Below are positions 61,201-64,000 of a stretch of DNA of 64,000 bases, piece after piece. The notes beneath the pieces were generated by a model, which was not told the origin of the DNA, searched no databases, and was given only the letters and a program-made list of their open reading frames with translations. Position numbers and translations under genes: made by a program. The stretch lies in the NCBI RefSeq assembly GCF_004193775.1, contig NC_041018.1:37674608-37738607 (forward strand), read 5' to 3'. Source of the DNA: Glycine soja. Lineage: Eukaryota > Streptophyta > Magnoliopsida > Fabales > Fabaceae. Positions within the stretch are counted from its first letter, which is position 1. Every line of letters starts with the position of its first letter.

Positions 61201-62977
61201 AGGAACACGTCAGCATAAATAGTAAGAACAAAACTACGAACAGTAGGTTCGTTATCTTGAATCATGACCCGGCTTGAATTGTAAAAAAGCATATTAAAGT
61301 AAAGGGACTTAGGTACCACCTGCTTGTAATAGCGGACAAGTTTGCTCCTTTTTGGAGTTGAAAAGAGAACTTTGGGAGTTCGATCTGCAGGAATAAAAGG
61401 GTCCTGTCCATATATCCTAAATATAGGACGGCAGCCACCCTCTCCACCCATATTAGGAACGAGTCTTATAATTACACAGTCCAAAGTAAGTGCCCTATCA
61501 AGAGGAGGCCATTCTGAGCCAACATTTCTTCTTGATATGTACTGAAGATACCTCAATTGTGAAGGTAAAGGATTCAGCGGTGACATCAACTGCAAAAGTT
61601 CCCGAGGAGCTTGCTTGTATATCATATCTAGTGTTTTCTGCTCCCCTGTAAACATCTTTCTATAAATCAAGAGTGCAGCTAGCATAAACGCTAATAATGG
61701 CCAACCACCTCGTTCGCAGTGCATCAAGACAACATTTTGTTGCCCAAGTTGAAGCCAGTTTTCACCTGATCTCAAGAAATGGTGGATCATCTCCATGGTA
61801 AGTAACGGGCAACCTTCATACTGTCGAGGATAGTCTATCACAGTCATATCATAGTCACACAAAATGTTTGAAATCTGGCTTTGGCTATCTCCCTCCCGCA
61901 TGTTGAACACCATAAATGAAGCATCGGGGAAGTGACCACGAAGTTGCCCAATTATTCCTCCTATATACACTCTATATTCATCTTCTTCCATAACATCCGT
62001 GGTAAAGCAGTAATCAAAGACTACGCATGAAACAACAAAATAATCACAATCAGACATATGTATGACATAAAGATTCTTTATGATAAAGAAACATATGTAC
62101 CAAATACCAATTAAAATATGACATGCCACACATATAAGCAAAGTAGCAAGTATCTAAAATCAAAAGGCCAAAATTCTGAGAGATTATAAAGTCGTCAAGC
62201 AAGTATAGTGCAAGTTTTCAGTCACCAGTCCCCAACAATCATCAATGGACAATATGTCACTATTTATTAATACTGACTGCACAAAGAAAAAAAAATAGCA
62301 GAGTATTTCATGTCAACTCTATCGAGGTTCTTCCCATTACCTCCATTCCTCCCACAAGTAATATGTATGCCTAGGCGATAAAACATCAATTCAGCTAAGT
62401 CTCAAACAAAGATGTCAACATCCTATTGAGCATACGGTCAAATGAAAATTTAGAAAAGTTATACAATCCCCATTGTTCCCTATAAATCTGCGATATAAGC
62501 CCCACACATACCACACCCAACTAACACAAAATGCATAAAAATGAAATGTTTGCACTCAACAGAAGCTAATATTGTTCACACTATTCTATTCCCATTGTTA
62601 ACTTTAAACTTTAAATCTTCAAAGCAAGCCTTACATACCACAAGTCACAACCCTCCCCCCAACACAAAATTGCATAAAGATGAAATATTTGCACTCAACA
62701 GAAGCCAACATTGTTCACATTATACTATTTTTTCCATTATCCACTTTGAATCTACAAAGCAAGCCTTACATACCACAACCCCCCACCAAGACAATATGCA
62801 TAAGGAATGATGAAATGTTTGCACTGAGAAGAAAGCCAACACTGTTGTTCAGTTCCACCAGAACCAATGTGTTTACAGAAAAATGAGGCAACAGAAAAGC
62901 GTACCATAAACTCTTTCAGTGATTTCTAGAAGCCCATCTGGGGGCTTCTTATAGAAGAATTTGCGGAACAATGCCAT
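49221..62977 (-). CDS. Class II formin (PTEN-like, C2, FH1, FH2), 1535 residues
   Basis: Formins nucleate and elongate actin filaments; class II plant formins use a PTEN-like/C2 N-terminus for membrane binding. Seventeen exons: 62905-62977, 61320-62020, 60131-60352, 57582-60034, 57359-57482, 56785-56856, 55218-55316, 55064-55105, 54651-54731, 54494-54544, 54315-54396, 53721-53815, 50945-51016, 50731-50847, 50182-50250, 50012-50078 and 49221-49408. Phases all agree. The start MALFRKFFYKKPPDGLLEITERVY is typical of the class. The PTEN-like loop near residue 124 reads HCERGGWP, lacking the catalytic HCxxGxxR arginine, so it is probably a lipid-binding pseudophosphatase. The C2 region runs to about 332. 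The giant exon 4 holds a Ser/Lys-rich repeat region (about 420-740) and a proline-rich FH1 (about 898-1098). FH2 starts at KRSNLKPYHWLKL (about 1118) and includes GNALNHGTARG and LTDTRARNNKMTLMHYLC. A charged tail follows. The long linker makes it larger than FH14-like relatives. Confidence 0.94.
52386..52530. repeat. Repeat-like segment in formin intron 12
   Basis: GTTAAGATCCCACATTGGC... and TATATAAGGCCAAAGTACTCC resemble a dispersed legume repeat. Pattern recognition only. Confidence 0.35.
52541..52932. mobile_element. Foldback MITE in formin intron 12
   Basis: A 392-bp inverted repeat with arms TGGTCCATTATGTTTTAGTG and CACTAAAACATAATGGAC, and inner complementary segments AAAACGTTAGTGCTCC / GGAGCACTAACGTTTT and TCAATGTTTTAAATTTT / AAAATTTAAAACATTGA. 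Target duplication unclear. Confidence 0.8.
53949..54208. mobile_element. Foldback MITE in formin intron 11
   Basis: A 260-bp palindrome begins AGGGTCTGTTTGGGTAAGC and ends GCTTACTCAAACAGACCCT, with inner arms TTATCCAGAAGCACTTCTA / AGAAGTGCTTCTGGATAA. Flanks TCA and TTA are a weak three-base match, so the superfamily is uncertain (Tourist-like or hAT-like). Confidence 0.85.
57740..58350 (-). other. FH1 proline-rich coding segment
   Basis: Minus-strand codons are dominated by CCN, giving many runs of 5-13 prolines, the profilin-binding part of the formin. The apparent glycine-rich frames on the plus strand here are only complements of these proline runs. Confidence 0.9.
59320..59765 (-). repeat. 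In-frame 219-bp tandem duplication in the formin linker
   Basis: Two copies, each 73 codons, run DSKNLTSTVQEK through SSVDVPMENKTE to QPIPSFGPSTDSDS. They differ at only a few residues, so the duplication is fairly recent. More diverged relatives of the same Ser/Lys-rich unit (SLESK, MAHG-Q-PLI-PS-DAN) follow at 58850-59320. Confidence 0.9.
62524..62860. repeat. Tandem repeat of about 130-139 bp in formin intron 1
   Basis: Two near-full copies and a partial third. Shared landmarks are ATGCATAA.GATGAAAT.TTTGCACT, GAAGC.AA.ATTGTTCACA and AAAGCAAGCCTTACATACCA. GCACT starts at 62552, 62691 and 62821. Copies are diverged, so the array is not recent. Confidence 0.85.
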
Positions 62978-64000
62978 TTTTGTGTAGAAGATCCAAGAGG
63001 GTCACTCACTCTGACATGTAGGACACCTATAACTGCCTTAATCCAACCCACATTGCATCATCCAAGCTCAAATTTTTAAGATCCCCCCACCAAACAGAAA
63101 CAAATTGCAATCGTAATCATCAAGATGGTATTGGTGTGTTGGCATTGAAGGGAGGGTGTGTATTCAGGAATCAGAGGCATGGATTTTTGCTGGGTTATTA
63201 AGAAACACTTTTTCATCTGGGAAATGTCATTGTCTTCACATGCACACTATATCTATCTAATGGAAAGAGAAAGGAAAAAAGAAGGGAAACTTAGCTTTCA
63301 ATCAAAAAAGACAAAAAAGAGTTTATATCATAGGAAGGGAATAGAAAGTGGGTGGTGAGAATCTAACCTCACAATCCAAAGTTGCATAATATATCATATC
63401 ATATTCAAAGGGAAGAAAGAGTTAGACAATAGATACGGTTAGTTGTTGTTAGAATAATAAGAACTTTAGAAGAACAACTTGGATCCGAGGTTTCTCTCTC
63501 TCTAACGCAATCTGTGTTTCTGTGTCCCTATCTTAAATATTTTGTTTTGTGAGAATGAACACATGTGTAAGTTGGTCAATTGAGATGATAATGTGCCCAT
63601 GTATGTTTTTATTTTTATTTTTTACTCTTTTTTATTTTCTCACTTATTCCCTTCTAAAAAAAAATACAGGATAAGATCCGTACTAGGTTTGGGGTCATTT
63701 GGGCTTTTCCCCCTTCAAATATAAAACATTACCTCTCTTGTTATATATATAATATCCAAATTTTAATTGATATTTATTTTTATAAGATTTAATTTATAAT
63801 ATTTTTTGAATTAATTAATTTTAGGAAAGAGAAAATATATGGATAAATAATAAGAACATAGAAGAGTATTAATGATAAAAATAAATTTATTGTTATCAAC
63901 TAAATTAATCACTTTTTTAATCTTAATAAGTTAGTTAATAGAGTCTTATGTTTCATCTCTTCCTATATTAATACCCAAATTATCTAATTTTTCAACATTA
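62978..64000 (-). promoter_or_regulatory. Formin 5' flank and promoter region
   Basis: 5' UTR and upstream region of the minus-strand formin. It contains purine-rich and T-rich low-complexity DNA and a CT-rich stretch (CTCTCTCTCTAACGC, 63496-63510). No core promoter element stands out and no other gene is visible to the right edge. Confidence 0.4.

Noticed and set aside
62524..62860. CRISPR-like array
   Set aside because: Only 2.5 diverged copies, no spacer pattern, inside a plant intron.

Overview
The window is plant nuclear DNA, most likely from a legume and plausibly soybean (Glycine). It is very AT-rich, its genes carry many short GT-AG introns, and about a quarter of it is recognisable transposable-element DNA. 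No bacterial, organellar, CRISPR, operon or tRNA features were found. The species call is an inference from the overall look of the genes and repeats, not a database match.

Layout. (1) 1-5757, minus strand: the 5' part of a TAF5 gene (TFIID subunit). Four exons are visible and the rest lies beyond the left edge. Intron 3 holds a degenerate, internally deleted Ty1/copia element, and a 5'-truncated LINE sits inside one of its LTRs. (2) 5758-18370: gene-poor AT-rich DNA with foldback MITEs, one of them with a perfect 9-bp target duplication. (3) 18447-19983, plus: a group IIa WRKY gene whose last intron lacks the expected AG acceptor. (4) 20566-24731: a copia reverse-transcriptase relic, a 2.7-kb solo-LTR-like element and a probable copia LTR remnant. 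(5) 25999-34647, plus: an 11-exon SWD2/WDR82-type WD40 gene (COMPASS/S2L family). Intron 9 contains a young, apparently intact Ty3/gypsy chromovirus in antisense orientation. (6) 34648-45814: repeats, including a second inverted copy of the solo-LTR-like element. (7) 45815-47727, plus: a second group IIa WRKY gene, ending in an EAR-type repressor motif. (8) 49221-62977, minus: a complete 17-exon class II formin of 1535 residues (PTEN-like, C2, FH1, FH2).

The four genes other than TAF5 were rebuilt exon by exon. Intron phases add up in all of them, with GT-AG borders everywhere except WRKY gene 1. They do not form a pathway. The two WRKY genes are the only related pair: same clade, same strand, about 26 kb apart, with the WD40 gene between them. 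The main interest is structural: nested insertions inside housekeeping-gene introns, a very young retrotransposon, a probable splice-site lesion in a defence-type WRKY gene, and in-frame repeat growth in the formin. I saw no evidence of a wholly new biological system.
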